A program made the position numbers and the translations under genes. From Flavobacterium sp. Sd200 (lineage in GTDB: Bacteria; Bacteroidota; Bacteroidia; Flavobacteriales; Flavobacteriaceae), in contig NZ_WUMN01000001.1 in the NCBI RefSeq assembly GCF_009826935.1, positions 248,001 to 312,000 on the forward strand: a stretch of 64,000 nucleotides of DNA, written 5' to 3'. Of this stretch, positions 1 to 10,044 are shown one piece after another; position 1 is the stretch's first letter, and every line of letters starts with the position of its first letter. The notes under the pieces were generated by a model. The model worked only from the letters and a program-made list of their open reading frames with translations. It made no database searches and was not told the DNA's origin.

Positions 1-2274
1 GCTTTTGATATTGAAATGATAAAAAAGGTGTACGGGACTATGGCTGAGCGTGTTGATAAAGCACGCGAACTGGTTGGCCGCCCTCTGACACTATCAGAAA
101 AAATCCTGTATTCTCACCTTTGGGAAGGTTTACCAACCCAGGCGTTTACAAGAGGTAAAGATTATGTGGACTTTGCTCCGGACAGGGTAGCCTGTCAGGA
201 TGCAACCGCCCAGATGGCTCTTTTACAGTTTATGCACGCAGGTAAAGCGCGCGTTGCTGTGCCTACAACTGTGCACTGCGACCACCTTATACAGGCTAAG
301 GTTGATGCTAAGACCGATTTAAAACGTGCAAAAGAACAGAGCAACGAAGTTTTTGACTTCCTGTCTTCTATATCTAATAAATATGGCATTGGGTTTTGGA
401 AACCGGGTGCAGGTATCATTCACCAGGTAGTGCTTGAAAACTATGCATTTCCGGGTGGTATGATGATAGGTACCGACTCTCACACTGTTAATGCAGGTGG
501 TCTTGGTATGCTTGCCATTGGTGTTGGTGGTGCTGATGCAGTAGACGTAATGAGCGGCATGGCATGGGAGCTTAAATTCCCTAAACTTATAGGTGTAAAA
601 CTAACAGGCAAACTATCGGGCTGGACAGCTCCTAAAGATATTATTCTTAAAGTGGCTGGTATTCTTACTGTAAAAGGGGGTACTGGTGCTATTGTTGAAT
701 ATTTTGGCGAAGGTGCCACATCTATGTCGTGTACTGGTAAAGGTACTATTTGTAATATGGGTGCCGAGGTGGGTGCAACAACATCTACTTTTGGTTATGA
801 CGATTCTATGAGCCGTTATCTTCGTGCTACAAATCGTGCCGATGTAGCTGATGCTGCCGATGCTGTAGCTCCATACCTAACTGGTGATGCAGAAGTTTAT
901 GCTAACCCTGAGCAGTATTTTGATCAGGTTATCGAAATTAACCTTAACGAGCTTGAGCCGCACTTAAACGGCCCTTTTACTCCGGATCTTGCTACTCCTA
1001 TATCTAAAATGAGGGAAGAGGCAGAGAAGAACAACTGGCCTTTACAGGTTCAGGTTGGTTTAATAGGTTCTTGTACCAACTCGTCTTATGAAGACATTTC
1101 ACGTTCGGCTTCTCTTGCCAGGCAGGTTGCCGAAAAGAAACTTAAAACAAAAGCGCAGTTTACGATCACTCCGGGTTCGGAGGTTGTACGCTACACTATA
1201 GAACGCGATGGTTTTATCGATACATTCGATAAAATAGGAGGTACTGTATTTGCTAATGCCTGCGGCCCATGTATTGGTATGTGGGACAGGGAAGGTGCAG
1301 AGAAAGAAGAGCGTAACACTATTGTACACTCATTTAACCGTAATTTCTCTAAGCGTGCAGATGGTAACCCTAATACATTAGCGTTTGTAGGTTCTCCGGA
1401 ACTTGTTACGGCTCTTGCTATTGCTGGCGATCTTGGTTTTAACCCGCTTACTGACAAGCTTATTAACGAAGATGGCGAAGAGGTAATGCTTGATGAACCA
1501 ACAGGAAATGAACTTCCTCCTAAAGGATTTGACGCCGAAGATCCGGGCTATCAGGCTCCGGCAGAGGACGGTTCTAAAGTGCAGGTTGCTGTTAATCCGG
1601 AGTCTGAGCGTTTACAGCTTCTTGCTCCTTTTACTCCATGGGATGGTGAGAATATTACAGGTGCCAAACTTCTTATAAAAGCATTTGGTAAATGTACTAC
1701 CGACCATATTTCTATGGCGGGCCCATGGTTGCGTTTCCGCGGACACCTTGACAACATATCTAACAACCTGCTTATTGGTGCAGTAAACGCCTTTAATCAG
1801 AAAACTAATAATGTTAAAAACCAGCTTACAGGCGAATATGAGGCTGTACCTGCTACTGCCCGCGCTTATAAAGCTGCCGGTGTGCCAAGTATTGTTGTGG
1901 GAGACCACAACTATGGCGAAGGTTCAAGCCGCGAGCACGCAGCTATGGAGCCAAGACATCTTGGTGTTAAGGTTGTGCTTGTAAAATCGTTTGCACGTAT
2001 TCATGAAACAAACCTTAAAAAACAGGGTATGCTTGCGCTTACTTTTGATAATGAGGCTGATTATGATAAAATACAGGAGAATGATACCTTTAACTTCACT
2101 GATCTTAAAGAATTTGCTCCGGGTAAGCAAATCACTATTCAGATAGTGCACGATAATGGTACTACTGAAGAGATTAAAGTAAACCACAGCTACAACGAAG
2201 GCCAAATAGGCTGGTTTGTGGCAGGTAGCGCACTTAACCTTATTGCTAAGGCAGGCGAAGAAGAAAAAGTTTAA
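1..2274 (+). CDS. acn: Aconitate hydratase (5' end just outside window)
   Basis: Converts citrate to isocitrate via cis-aconitate in the cytosolic TCA cycle, using a 4Fe-4S cluster. The three cluster cysteines are visible: one in GSCTNSS near residue 355 and two in ACGPCIGMW near residue 420. The C-terminal swivel domain follows, with [10 protein letters not shown] near residue 640. The first in-window ATG is at 16, but the five codons before it (A-F-D-I-E) are open and match the usual [10 protein letters not shown] start of flavobacterial aconitases. The true ATG therefore probably lies at -2 to 0, giving about 758 residues. The length fits the mitochondrial-type aconitase family rather than the roughly 890-residue AcnA. 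A strong terminator follows 25 bp downstream. Confidence 0.95.
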   Translation, partial: AFDIEMIKKVYGTMAERVDKARELVGRPLTLSEKILYSHLWEGLPTQAFTRGKDYVDFAPDRVACQDATAQMALLQFMHAGKARVAVPTTVHCDHLIQAKVDAKTDLKRAKEQSNEVFDFLSSISNKYGIGFWKPGAGIIHQVVLENYAFPGGMMIGTDSHTVNAGGLGMLAIGVGGADAVDVMSGMAWELKFPKLIGVKLTGKLSGWTAPKDIILKVAGILTVKGGTGAIVEYFGEGATSMSCTGKGTICNMGAEVGATTSTFGYDDSMSRYLRATNRADVADAADAVAPYLTGDAEVYANPEQYFDQVIEINLNELEPHLNGPFTPDLATPISKMREEAEKNNWPLQVQVGLIGSCTNSSYEDISRSASLARQVAEKKLKTKAQFTITPGSEVVRYTIERDGFIDTFDKIGGTVFANACGPCIGMWDREGAEKEERNTIVHSFNRNFSKRADGNPNTLAFVGSPELVTALAIAGDLGFNPLTDKLINEDGEEVMLDEPTGNELPPKGFDAEDPGYQAPAEDGSKVQVAVNPESERLQLLAPFTPWDGENITGAKLLIKAFGKCTTDHISMAGPWLRFRGHLDNISNNLLIGAVNAFNQKTNNVKNQLTGEYEAVPATARAYKAAGVPSIVVGDHNYGEGSSREHAAMEPRHLGVKVVLVKSFARIHETNLKKQGMLALTFDNEADYDKIQENDTFNFTDLKEFAPGKQITIQIVHDNGTTEEIKVNHSYNEGQIGWFVAGSALNLIAKAGEEEKV

Positions 2275-2296
2275 AACATATTTTTTTAGTATATCA

Positions 2297-2329
2297 AAAG
2301 CTCCTACCTGAAAAGGTAGGAGTTTTTTT
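2297..2329 (+). terminator. Rho-independent terminator of acn
   Basis: A 9-bp perfect stem CTCCTACCT/AGGTAGGAG with a GAAA loop is followed by seven T. It lies 20-odd bases after the aconitase stop. Confidence 0.9.
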
Positions 2330-2639
2330 ATGTGATTTTTTGGACGGTTAGTTATTTTAGTTTGCACACAACTCTAAAAGGGTTTTTTGCCTCCAGAATT
2401 TTCATATTACCTATAGTATTTAAATGTAAAATTTAAATAAATTGAGTGAGCATATACATCTGTGAGATTGAAAAACTCGGTATAATATTAAGTTTTTCTG
2501 ATTTTTAAGGGTTTACAATGCGGTATTTGTTAATTAAAAGCTATTTGTATTAAATAATTGGTTTTTATTATTTAATATCTAAAACTGTTAACAATAATGT
2601 GTTGTTTTATGTAATTTAGTGGCTTCAATAAACTTTATT
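2330..2639. other. AT-rich intergenic region
   Basis: About 310 bases of very AT-rich DNA between the acn terminator and the next gene. I see no conserved ORF, RNA gene or clear TAnnTTTG promoter. It presumably holds the promoter of the small membrane protein downstream. Confidence 0.5.
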
Positions 2640-3047
2640 ATGCCACTCTTTCCCGACCTTATATTTTTATTGTCGCTTATAGCTATATTGTTGCTATACC
2701 TGCTTTTCAGACTCATTAATGGTCGTTCTTCTTACAGGAACAGGAAGAAAAATCTGCTAGATATTTTCCAGCAGGAGAGGTTACGTTCTAAGAAACTTCA
2801 GGACGACCTTAGTAATTATATTTTAGCTAATAATGCTAATAAGACAATTATTGAGAAGGACATTACCTGTGGCGAATATCTTAGGCAAATGCAAAAGAAT
2901 CATTTACAGAATCTCTCTGATAAAGTTTTTTTAAAAGTAAAAAATACCGACAATAGGATTGTGTTAATGAAAACAACTGAAGAATTAAAAAGCCAGCAAA
3001 TTAAGTTAAATGAAGCTCAGGCTTTAATTAGTAAATTAACCGCCTAA
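2640..3047 (+). CDS. Small membrane-anchored coiled-coil protein
   Basis: I do not recognise the family. Residues 4-24 (PLFPDLIFLLSLIAILLLYLL region) form one strongly hydrophobic segment. It is followed by a basic stretch (RSSYRNRKKN) and then about 100 Lys/Glu/Gln/Leu-rich residues with coiled-coil character. This predicts a single-pass inner-membrane protein with a cytoplasmic helical tail. I chose the ATG at 2640, which puts the hydrophobic segment at the N-terminus. A GTG at 2619 would add seven residues and cannot be excluded. The stop lies 7 bp from the stop of the convergent lysozyme-like gene. Confidence 0.6.
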   Translation: MPLFPDLIFLLSLIAILLLYLLFRLINGRSSYRNRKKNLLDIFQQERLRSKKLQDDLSNYILANNANKTIIEKDITCGEYLRQMQKNHLQNLSDKVFLKVKNTDNRIVLMKTTEELKSQQIKLNEAQALISKLTA

Positions 3048-3054
3048 AAAAATC

Positions 3055-3708
3055 TTAGTTAAGCCTTACTTTTGGCTCAGGATGGGCTACAATATTAGAT
3101 GTGTCATAACCGCCAAACTTTCTTATATAGCTTTTTAAAGAAGTTCCAAAACCGTCTTTAAAGCCACGCCTGCCGTTTGAATTAAGGTATCCTTTTACAG
3201 AATTAGCCCCAGCAAGGTGAGCTGCTGCTAAAATGCCCGATTCGGTTATTTTTACGCCTTTTATTACCTTACCTTCATAACGTTCTATCTCGCCTTTAAG
3301 TTCCCATTTATTTTTGCTTAAAAGGGCTTTAAATGCGCGTTCCTGTAACCCCGGATTGTTTAAAAAAGATTGTGTGTTTTTTATGCCAAGGGCACGAAGG
3401 GTGCTTCTGCCAAACTGGTATTTGCCTAAATAACCGTAACGGCTTACTAATTTGTAAAGGCCCTGGCTTTCTTTAATGGCTATAGCCTGTTTAAAGCCTA
3501 TGTATGATTTTCCTGTAAATGGAAAATTAAAGTTTACCTTAACGGTTTCATCAATGGTAGGAACAGAGTAGTTTGTAATTTCATCTTCTGAAAGGTGAAA
3601 ACCTTCTATTTTTCCAAACTGTTTCTCTTCTTTAGCTTTAAAGCCTGAGCTTACTACTGTTATAAAAAGGGCTAAACCCAAAAAGTATGTCCATTGTCTT
3701 TTTATCAT
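3055..3708 (-). CDS. Secreted lysozyme-fold peptidoglycan-binding/lytic protein
   Basis: Probably acts on peptidoglycan outside the inner membrane. Starting at the ATG at 3708 (an upstream alternative at 3774 would bury the signal), the N-terminus MIKRQWTYFLGLALFITVVSSG is a signal or anchor segment. The central AIKESQGLYKLVSRYGYLGKYQFG region resembles the lysozyme/transglycosylase fold: a Glu in KESQG sits where lytic transglycosylases keep their catalytic acid, followed by a G-KYQFG segment. A helical GILAAAHLAGANSV segment follows, also typical of the fold. It is separated from mltG upstream by a strong terminator, so it is transcribed alone. Activity is inferred; binding only is possible. 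Confidence 0.65.
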   Translation of the reverse strand: MIKRQWTYFLGLALFITVVSSGFKAKEEKQFGKIEGFHLSEDEITNYSVPTIDETVKVNFNFPFTGKSYIGFKQAIAIKESQGLYKLVSRYGYLGKYQFGRSTLRALGIKNTQSFLNNPGLQERAFKALLSKNKWELKGEIERYEGKVIKGVKITESGILAAAHLAGANSVKGYLNSNGRRGFKDGFGTSLKSYIRKFGGYDTSNIVAHPEPKVRLN

Positions 3709-3917
3709 TCTATTTGATTGCTCATAAACTGTCACTTTATGAATTTCACAGGATGCAAATATAAGCAAAAACAACGCTTGATTTACAGATAATTACAAAA
3801 TGGTTTTGTTTTAACGTAATTTTAAGACTGTTAATTTAACATAAAAACGGCTTTAAACTACCCGAAACAAAGGGCTTAAGGAAAATTCAGTCTGACGTTT
3901 TTTAATGGGTATTTTTT

Positions 3918-3958
3918 TGAAAAAAAATACCCGGAGAGCTGTAAAACTGTCCGGGTAT
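3918..3958 (-). terminator. Terminator of the dapF-GNAT-mltG operon
   Basis: A 9-bp perfect stem ATACCCGGA/TCCGGGTAT (3927-3935 with 3950-3958) is followed on the minus strand by a long T run. An overlapping alternative hairpin (GGTATTTTTTT/AAAAAAATACC) shares its left arm. Confidence 0.85.
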
Positions 3959-3979
3959 AATATGATTTAATGTAAGAAA

Positions 3980-5020
3980 TTACCTCTTTATACCCATTTT
4001 TTCTACCCAGGCAACATACTTTTGACGGTTTACTTCGTGTTGTGCCGGAGTAACGGCAAACTCATGGTAGCCAAAATTGGTTACGCTTGCACAAAAATAA
4101 ATATAATTGTGCTTTTCCGGGTTTAATACGGCATCTATAGCAGTCACATCGGGCATAGCAATCGGGCCTGGTGGCAGGCCTTCATACTTATATGTATTGT
4201 AAGGAGAATCTATAACAAGGTCTTTAAAGAATACACGTTTAATTACCTGGTCAAAATCACCTGATTGTTTTTTGATTGAATAGATCACTGTAGGGTCGGC
4301 CTCAAGTTTAATCCCTTTATGAAGACGGTTAAGATATACTCCGGCGACACGAGGCCTTTCGTCGTTCTTAACGGTTTCTTTGTGTACAATAGCAGCTAAT
4401 GCAGATACCTGTAACGGAGTCAACCCCTGCGCTTCTGCTTTTGCAACACGCTCCGGTGTCCAGAATTTTCGGTATTCTTTAATTAGCTTATCCCTAACTT
4501 TTGTGGCACTCGTATTCCAAAAGAACTCATAAGTGTTTGGTATAAAAATGCTAAGCACATTATCTTCGTTAAAGCCGTTCTCTTCTAAAAATGTTTTGTC
4601 GGTAAAAGCTTGTAATAACGAAAGGCTATCCGGTTCTATCTGTTGGGCAATACGGCCTACAGCGTTTTGCAGTGTTTCCTGATTGTTAAAAGAGAGTTTT
4701 ACAGGCACAGGCCAGCGCAGGGCATTAATAATATCGTTACTGTTCATACCGTTCGTAAGTATAAACTTTCCGTATTTAACGTTTTGCGGATATTTCTTTT
4801 TTTCGGCTACCATCTCGAAACGATCCATATCTTCCACATAAGGGGCAACCAGTTCCTTTACCTTATTAAAATCAGACCCTGTAGGTATATAAACCGCTAC
4901 TTCGCTTTCGCTGAATTTAGTGTTTACAGAAAAAACTTTTTGGTACATAATGTAGGCATAGATCGAAACTCCTATGATGATTACAACCGATGCGATGCTG
5001 ATAATTCTTTTAAAACTCAA
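3980..5020 (-). CDS. mltG: Endolytic transglycosylase MltG
   Basis: Inner-membrane lytic transglycosylase (YceG family) that cleaves nascent glycan strands and so ends peptidoglycan polymerisation. Residues 5-26 form one transmembrane helix. The YceG domain covers roughly residues 100-340. The signature ALAAIVHKETVKND places the catalytic Glu at residue 215 (E218 in the E. coli enzyme), followed by GVYLNRL and LEADPTVIYS. The 346-residue length is normal. It starts 11 bp downstream of the GNAT gene in a dapF-GNAT-mltG operon closed by a terminator. Confidence 0.93.
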   Translation of the reverse strand: MSFKRIISIASVVIIIGVSIYAYIMYQKVFSVNTKFSESEVAVYIPTGSDFNKVKELVAPYVEDMDRFEMVAEKKKYPQNVKYGKFILTNGMNSNDIINALRWPVPVKLSFNNQETLQNAVGRIAQQIEPDSLSLLQAFTDKTFLEENGFNEDNVLSIFIPNTYEFFWNTSATKVRDKLIKEYRKFWTPERVAKAEAQGLTPLQVSALAAIVHKETVKNDERPRVAGVYLNRLHKGIKLEADPTVIYSIKKQSGDFDQVIKRVFFKDLVIDSPYNTYKYEGLPPGPIAMPDVTAIDAVLNPEKHNYIYFCASVTNFGYHEFAVTPAQHEVNRQKYVAWVEKMGIKR

Positions 5021-5031
5021 AGTGTATTTTT

Positions 5032-5562
5032 TTAAAGTTTGTTAACCAATTGATATAAAGCTTCGTCAAAATAGAGATTTTCGCGTCTGTTCCAATCTTT
5101 TTTTATCCCTATTAAACGGAAGCCAAAATTAGTAAAAAGGCTGGTACTTGCAACATTAGCAACATCAATATTAGCATATAGCTGATGTAGTTGCAGCGCC
5201 TTAAAACTATAGTTTATTACAAGCTGTAATGCCTCTTTTGCATAGCCTTTGCTACGGTCTTCCGGGTTTTGTATTACAATACCAACACCTGCCCTTTGGT
5301 TTGTTGGGTCAAAATCAAAAAGATCTATGAGTCCAATTGCTCCAAAACTTCCACTAAGGCAAATGGCAAGTCGAAGTTGTTTAGCTTCATAAATGTCCTG
5401 ATGGGCATTTTCAAGATACTGGCGTATTAAAAAACGGCTATAAGGCGTTTGTGTATTGCTCACACTCCAAAGTGTCTCATTATTTTCCAGGCGGTAAATA
5501 AATTCAAGGTCTTCGGGTTCGAGTGCCCTAAGATATATTGTGCTTCCGGTTAGGGTTACCAT
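5032..5562 (-). CDS. GNAT-family N-acetyltransferase
   Basis: Acetyl-CoA-dependent N-acetyltransferase of the RimJ/RimL-like branch: LRALEPEDLEFIYRLEN at the N-terminus, the acetyl-CoA loop RSKGYAKEAL near residues 105-114, and the terminal FTNFGFRLIG motif. The 176-residue length is normal for one domain. The substrate cannot be read from sequence. The start overlaps the dapF stop by 7 bp, indicating translational coupling. The SpeG-like layout also leaves a polyamine or protein N-terminus as possible substrate. Confidence 0.85.
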   Translation of the reverse strand: MVTLTGSTIYLRALEPEDLEFIYRLENNETLWSVSNTQTPYSRFLIRQYLENAHQDIYEAKQLRLAICLSGSFGAIGLIDLFDFDPTNQRAGVGIVIQNPEDRSKGYAKEALQLVINYSFKALQLHQLYANIDVANVASTSLFTNFGFRLIGIKKDWNRRENLYFDEALYQLVNKL

Positions 5563-6338
5563 TGCGCCTGGCCTTTAAAAACAAATTTTGCAGGGCCGGT
5601 TAAATATACCTCAGTAAACTGATGCCCGTTTTGTTTAAAAGACACATTAAGTTCACCCCCCGGAGTGTTTAGCGTTACGCTGTCAGATTCTGTCTTTCCA
5701 GTAACTTTCATAGCTAAAGCCACTGCGGTAACACCTGTTCCGCACGAAAGTGTTTCGTCTTCTACACCGCGTTCGTAGGTGCGCACTGAAAAAATGTCAG
5801 GGGCAGCCTGGCTCACAAAATTTACGTTAGCACCTTTGTCTCCATATAGGCCGCTATATCTAATGTTGGCACCAATACCTTTAACATCTAGTGCCGGGAG
5901 GTTGCTTACTATTTCTACATGGTGGGGCGATCCGGTATCAAGAAAAACATAATTTTCATAAACCGATACTGTGTTAACATCTTTCATGTGCAACGATACA
6001 ATTCCCTCATTATTTATCGTAGCATGGTGTTTCCCGTCTACTGCATCAAATTCAGTTTCGTTGTCAATAATGCCTAAGTGGTTGGCAAAAGCTACAATAC
6101 ATCTTCCCCCATTACCGCACATAGTACTTTCATTTCCATCAGAATTATAATACACCATACGAAAATCGGTACTTTCTGCGTTTTCTAATAAGATGAGTCC
6201 ATCGGCACCAATGCCAAATTTGCGGTCGCACAGTTTTGCAACAAGTTTGGTATCATTTTTGGGAAATACATCATCACGGTTGTCTACCATGACAAAGTCG
6301 TTACCGGTACCCTGATATTTGTAAAAAGTGTATTCCAT
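5556..6338 (-). CDS. dapF: Diaminopimelate epimerase
   Basis: Interconverts LL- and meso-diaminopimelate for lysine and peptidoglycan synthesis, using two cysteines as acid/base. Both are present: Cys74 in MCGNGGRC and Cys199 in LSCGTGVTA. The ATG at 6338 gives MEYTFYKYQGTGNDFVMVDN, the standard start, and 260 residues. An upstream start at 6368 adds ten residues unlike the family. It is first gene of the dapF-GNAT-mltG operon, which joins meso-DAP supply to glycan processing. It is divergent from the HtrA gene across 112 bp. Confidence 0.95.
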   Translation of the reverse strand: MEYTFYKYQGTGNDFVMVDNRDDVFPKNDTKLVAKLCDRKFGIGADGLILLENAESTDFRMVYYNSDGNESTMCGNGGRCIVAFANHLGIIDNETEFDAVDGKHHATINNEGIVSLHMKDVNTVSVYENYVFLDTGSPHHVEIVSNLPALDVKGIGANIRYSGLYGDKGANVNFVSQAAPDIFSVRTYERGVEDETLSCGTGVTAVALAMKVTGKTESDSVTLNTPGGELNVSFKQNGHQFTEVYLTGPAKFVFKGQAQW

Positions 6339-6450
6339 TTTTGCAGATAATAAAGAACAAAAGTACAAATATTAACGACATTCCGTACAGGGTTGCAACC
6401 GCAGTTTAGTTATAATTAATTAACCATTTAAATTAAATACTGCTTTTATT

Positions 6451-7848
6451 ATGAAAAGATTTTCGAGCTTGTTTTTGGTATCCCTTTTAAGCGGGGCCAC
6501 TACTCTTGGAGCTTATAAACTGGTATTTGATAACGACACACCAAGTTCTGCCTTATCAATTGCCGCTCCGCAATCATCATCTTACACAAAAAATGTATCA
6601 TTAGGCGTACCCGAATCGGTCGATTTTACTGAGGCGGCAGACAAAGCTGTACATACAGTGGTACACGTAAAGAACACAACTTATGCCACTGCCACCAACC
6701 CTATGCTTGAATTTTTCTACGGCTCAAGGGGTCAGCAACCACAGGCTCAGGTAGGCACGGGTAGCGGTGTTATTATTACACAAGACGGTTATATTGTTAC
6801 CAATAACCACGTTATACAAAATGCGAGCGACCTCGAAGTTACCCTGAACGACAATAAGTCTTATAAAGCGAGGCTTGTGGGTACCGACAGCAAAATGGAT
6901 ATCGCACTTTTAAAAATCGATGCTAAAGAAAAACTGCCTTATGCCACTTTTGGAAACAGCGATAACATGAAGGTAGGCGAGTGGGTGCTTGCCGTGGGTA
7001 ATCCCTATAACCTTACCAGTACCGTTACAGCAGGTATCGTTTCGGCAAAAGCCAGAAACCTTAGCAAAGATGGCTTACAGTCTTTTATACAAACCGATGC
7101 GGCCGTTAATCCGGGTAATAGTGGCGGTGCATTAGTTAACACGCGTGGAGAACTTATAGGTATAAACACTATGATATCTTCTCAAACAGGCTCTTATGTA
7201 GGCTACTCGTTTGCAGTGCCAAGTAATATTACACGTAAGATCATTGAAGACATCATGGAGTATGGCAATGTGCAGCGTGGTGCACTTGGCGTGCAGGGTG
7301 GCGAACTTAACAGCACTGTGAGCAAAGAGCTGGGTATAAACCAAACGCAGGGATTTTATGTTAACAGTGTGGTAGATAAAAGTGGTGCCCAAAAAGCAGG
7401 GATTAAAAAAGGAGACATTATTGTTAAAATTGATGATAAGGCTGTTAACGGATTCTCTGACCTTAATGCTGCTATTGTAACCAAACGCCCTAACGATGTA
7501 GTTAAAGTTACATTGCAACGCGGTGGAGATCTAGTTACTGTACCTGTAAAACTGAGTAAAAATGAAATAAACAGCTATAGTTACGATGGTCTTGAGTTAC
7601 AGGATTTAAGTGCAGATGAAAAGAAACAGCTTAAATTAAACTATGGTGTTCGTATAAAGGAGATTACTGATGAAGATTATATGCCTTATTATGATGAATT
7701 AAAAGGCGGTATTATACTTACCATAAACAATACAAAAGCCATCGATATAGAAACAGTATCGTCTATATTAGGAAATAAAAACCCTAACCAGCGTGTACGT
7801 GTAGAGATGCTTACCAAAAACGGACAAATAGTACGTTTTATAATGTAA
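6451..7848 (+). CDS. HtrA/DegP-type serine protease with PDZ domains
   Basis: Periplasmic protein-quality-control protease and chaperone. Residues 5-24 form a signal or anchor helix. The trypsin-like domain spans roughly residues 60-265 with the full triad: His120 (TNNHVIQ), Asp150 (MDIALLKI) and Ser224 (NPGNSGGAL). A first PDZ domain (about 275-365) is clear, followed by a second, divergent one (about 375-465). The 465-residue length is normal for flavobacterial DegP/DegQ homologues. It is monocistronic, with a strong terminator downstream. Confidence 0.93.
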   Translation: MKRFSSLFLVSLLSGATTLGAYKLVFDNDTPSSALSIAAPQSSSYTKNVSLGVPESVDFTEAADKAVHTVVHVKNTTYATATNPMLEFFYGSRGQQPQAQVGTGSGVIITQDGYIVTNNHVIQNASDLEVTLNDNKSYKARLVGTDSKMDIALLKIDAKEKLPYATFGNSDNMKVGEWVLAVGNPYNLTSTVTAGIVSAKARNLSKDGLQSFIQTDAAVNPGNSGGALVNTRGELIGINTMISSQTGSYVGYSFAVPSNITRKIIEDIMEYGNVQRGALGVQGGELNSTVSKELGINQTQGFYVNSVVDKSGAQKAGIKKGDIIVKIDDKAVNGFSDLNAAIVTKRPNDVVKVTLQRGGDLVTVPVKLSKNEINSYSYDGLELQDLSADEKKQLKLNYGVRIKEITDEDYMPYYDELKGGIILTINNTKAIDIETVSSILGNKNPNQRVRVEMLTKNGQIVRFIM

Positions 7849-7876
7849 TAAATTCATCTTGCTTTTTTATATTGTT

Positions 7877-7912
7877 AAGCCCCGGCCTGTAATGCAGGCC
7901 GGGGCTTTGTGT
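7877..7912 (+). terminator. Terminator of the HtrA gene
   Basis: A 13-bp perfect GC-rich stem (7877-7889 with 7895-7907) with a TAATG loop, followed by a T-rich tract. Confidence 0.85.
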
Positions 7913-8142
7913 TTTAATAGCTATATAATGCTGATTTATATTCATCTAAGTAAGATAGGTAAGGTTAATTGAAAGCTATACTATATTTTAATATGATTAA
8001 GTGCTTTGCTTGTTATTTGCAAAGCTGCAAGACATACAAAAAGATAAAGTAAATTAAGTGTGGGTAAACTGCATCAAATTGGTATTGATCTGGGGGTAGT
8101 TTTAAGCCTGTACGTTAAAAAGCTTTTATGATGCGATGATTT
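7913..8142. other. Intergenic region between convergent genes
   Basis: Together with the two flanking terminators this forms a 351-bp gap between the HtrA stop and the stop of the convergent T9SS gene. I see no coding or RNA feature in it. Confidence 0.5.
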
Positions 8143-8176
8143 GTAAAAAAATCGGGCTGCCAATTGGCAGCCCGAT
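8143..8176 (-). terminator. Terminator of the T9SS cargo gene (perfect palindrome)
   Basis: Positions 8151-8176 form a perfect 26-bp palindrome (ATCGGGCTGCCAA and its complement). On the minus strand it is followed by TTTTTT. It lies 24 bp after the stop of the 8200-9795 gene. Confidence 0.85.
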
Positions 8177-8199
8177 ATAAAAAACTAAAATCAGAAATG

Positions 8200-9795
8200 C
8201 TATTGTTTAACTACTTTTACTGTTTTAGATCCTTCTGCAGAACTTACTTTAACCATATAAGTTCCTACAGATAAAGCAGACATATCAACTGTAGTCTCTG
8301 TTTGATTTACAGTTTTACTTATTACTTTTTGTCCTACAATGTTAAACACTTCTACACCAGTAATGTTTTTAATGTAGTTAAGATTAAGTACGTTGGTTAC
8401 AGGGTTTGGATAGTATTTAAAGTTTGCTGCATTAAAACCGTCTCTGCTGTTTGTAGATGTTGATACATTTAAAAGGTAATCTTCTGCCTGACCATAGCCA
8501 AGACCTATTTCGCTTGAGCAAGGGTCATCAGCATATTCGTCATAAAGTTTTATAACTCTCATATGTGTCAGTCCCGGTAAAGCATCTTCAGGCACATCAA
8601 TCTGTCCTGTAGCCTGTATTCCGTCAGTTCCATCAGAGAATATGATAGAGCCAATTTCATAACGCTCTCCTTCGTCTGTAAGGTCGCTGTTTTGATTCCA
8701 GTCTATGTAAACAGTAAAATAGTTTTCATATGCATCATCACCAGAATCGGCAGTATTACCTTCTAATGCAATGTCATATGTTTCTCCCTGTGTTACTTCG
8801 CCCGGAGTAACACCAGTAAAATTCTCTACACCAGGGCTGCCGTTTACTGGTGCCGGAGATGTATTGTCTATTCCTGCAAATATTACACGGCTAATAGGTT
8901 CAATATCAGAGTCAAAAAGAATATCGCACAAACAGTTAAGTCCTGTGTTTGTAATTTGTACAGGTTCGCTATACACAAAGTCGTTACTTGCAGTACAGGT
9001 AACTATTGCCCTGTACCATGTAGTTTGTGATTGGGTAATGCTGTAAGTACTGCCCGTAGAGCCGGCAATATCAGTAAAGGTTTCACCATCAGCAGAAGAT
9101 TGCCAGGTGTAGGCAAGGCCCGCGTCAGTATATGCAGGGCTAAGTGATAGTGTAGATGAGTTTCCGTTACATAGTGCAGTAGCTGTGGCCACAGTAGTTG
9201 ACACACCAGGAGTGCCGGAGCATTGTACAGGATCTGCCTGAGTTACTTCGATATCATCAAGGTAGATCAGGAAATCACTTTCTAAATTGCCAAGCATACC
9301 ATAAACACGAATATAAAGCTGTTCTCCTTCAGGAAGCCAAAAGCTAACAGAACGTGGAGCACAGTCAGCCGATTCTGTGTGGTTTTGTGGCGTAATAGAT
9401 TCCGCAAGTGTGTAAGGGCCTTCCTCTGAAGTAGCATAATATACACCAAAGGTTCCCCAGTTAGAATCATTTGTTGTTGGGACACTTGGGAACTCTATAT
9501 CCCAATCTACAATTTTGTAGCTGTAAGTCAGTGTTATTTCACCGCCATTAGAGGTGCCTAATGAAGGAGAAATAGTTTCACCGGTATAGCCCCAAAAGAA
9601 TCCATCATATAAATTTACCACTAACGAGCTGGTACCTGCACAAGCGGCAGCTTCTTCAATATAAAACTCTGACTCTGTCCAGCCATGGTTTTCATCATCG
9701 AATCCCTGAGTGTAGCTAATCTGGGCATTTCCCGTCGCCGGAAGCAGTAATAAGCCTGCGGCTAATGCATAAAATAAGTGTAATGTGTTTTTCAT
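8200..9795 (-). CDS. T9SS type A sorting domain protein with GEVED domain
   Basis: Secreted protein of 531 residues. It has a cleavable signal peptide (MKNTLHLFYALAAGLLLLPATGNAQ), then a jelly-roll-like segment (residues about 30-190) containing YTQGFDDENHGWTE. An Ig-like segment with two Cys follows, then a GEVED-type domain (about 310-445) containing YIDWNQNSDLTDEGERYEIG and ending GYGQAEDYLLNV. The last 75 residues are a T9SS type A sorting domain: YYPNPVTNVLNL, ITGVEVFNIVGQKV, GTYMVKV. Known role of the tail: export across the outer membrane and surface anchoring. The function of the passenger is unknown; adhesion or carbohydrate binding is plausible. It is monocistronic. Confidence 0.85.
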   Translation of the reverse strand: MKNTLHLFYALAAGLLLLPATGNAQISYTQGFDDENHGWTESEFYIEEAAACAGTSSLVVNLYDGFFWGYTGETISPSLGTSNGGEITLTYSYKIVDWDIEFPSVPTTNDSNWGTFGVYYATSEEGPYTLAESITPQNHTESADCAPRSVSFWLPEGEQLYIRVYGMLGNLESDFLIYLDDIEVTQADPVQCSGTPGVSTTVATATALCNGNSSTLSLSPAYTDAGLAYTWQSSADGETFTDIAGSTGSTYSITQSQTTWYRAIVTCTASNDFVYSEPVQITNTGLNCLCDILFDSDIEPISRVIFAGIDNTSPAPVNGSPGVENFTGVTPGEVTQGETYDIALEGNTADSGDDAYENYFTVYIDWNQNSDLTDEGERYEIGSIIFSDGTDGIQATGQIDVPEDALPGLTHMRVIKLYDEYADDPCSSEIGLGYGQAEDYLLNVSTSTNSRDGFNAANFKYYPNPVTNVLNLNYIKNITGVEVFNIVGQKVISKTVNQTETTVDMSALSVGTYMVKVSSAEGSKTVKVVKQ

Positions 9796-10004
9796 AGTAA
9801 AATTTTAATGTATTTTTCAATATATAAAAATAACAAAAAATATACTTTATGTGTATAAAAAATAAAAAAATACTGTTTTATATTTATTTTGGCTATTAAA
9901 TGTAAATGGTGTATAATCTACATTATTTATATATTGAATACTTTAAAAGTAAAATAAATGAAAAAAATATTGAAAATAATTTTACGAAAACGATTGAAAT
10001 TTTA

Positions 10005-10012
10005 TACATTTG
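10005..10012 (+). promoter_or_regulatory. Candidate -7 element of the GAPDH gene
   Basis: TACATTTG matches the Bacteroidetes TAnnTTTG -7 element and lies 33 bp upstream of the GAPDH ATG. No well-spaced TTTG -33 element is evident. Confidence 0.4.
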
Positions 10013-10044
10013 CTTTGTTTCTATAAAATTTAATAGTTTGCATA

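Noticed and set aside
7890..7894. A riboswitch downstream of the HtrA gene
   Set aside because: The structure is a simple GC-rich terminator hairpin with no conserved riboswitch features.
8771..9046. Long reading frames opposite the T9SS and adhesin genes
   Set aside because: They lie wholly inside strongly supported genes, have low-complexity composition and no start context, so they are antisense shadows.
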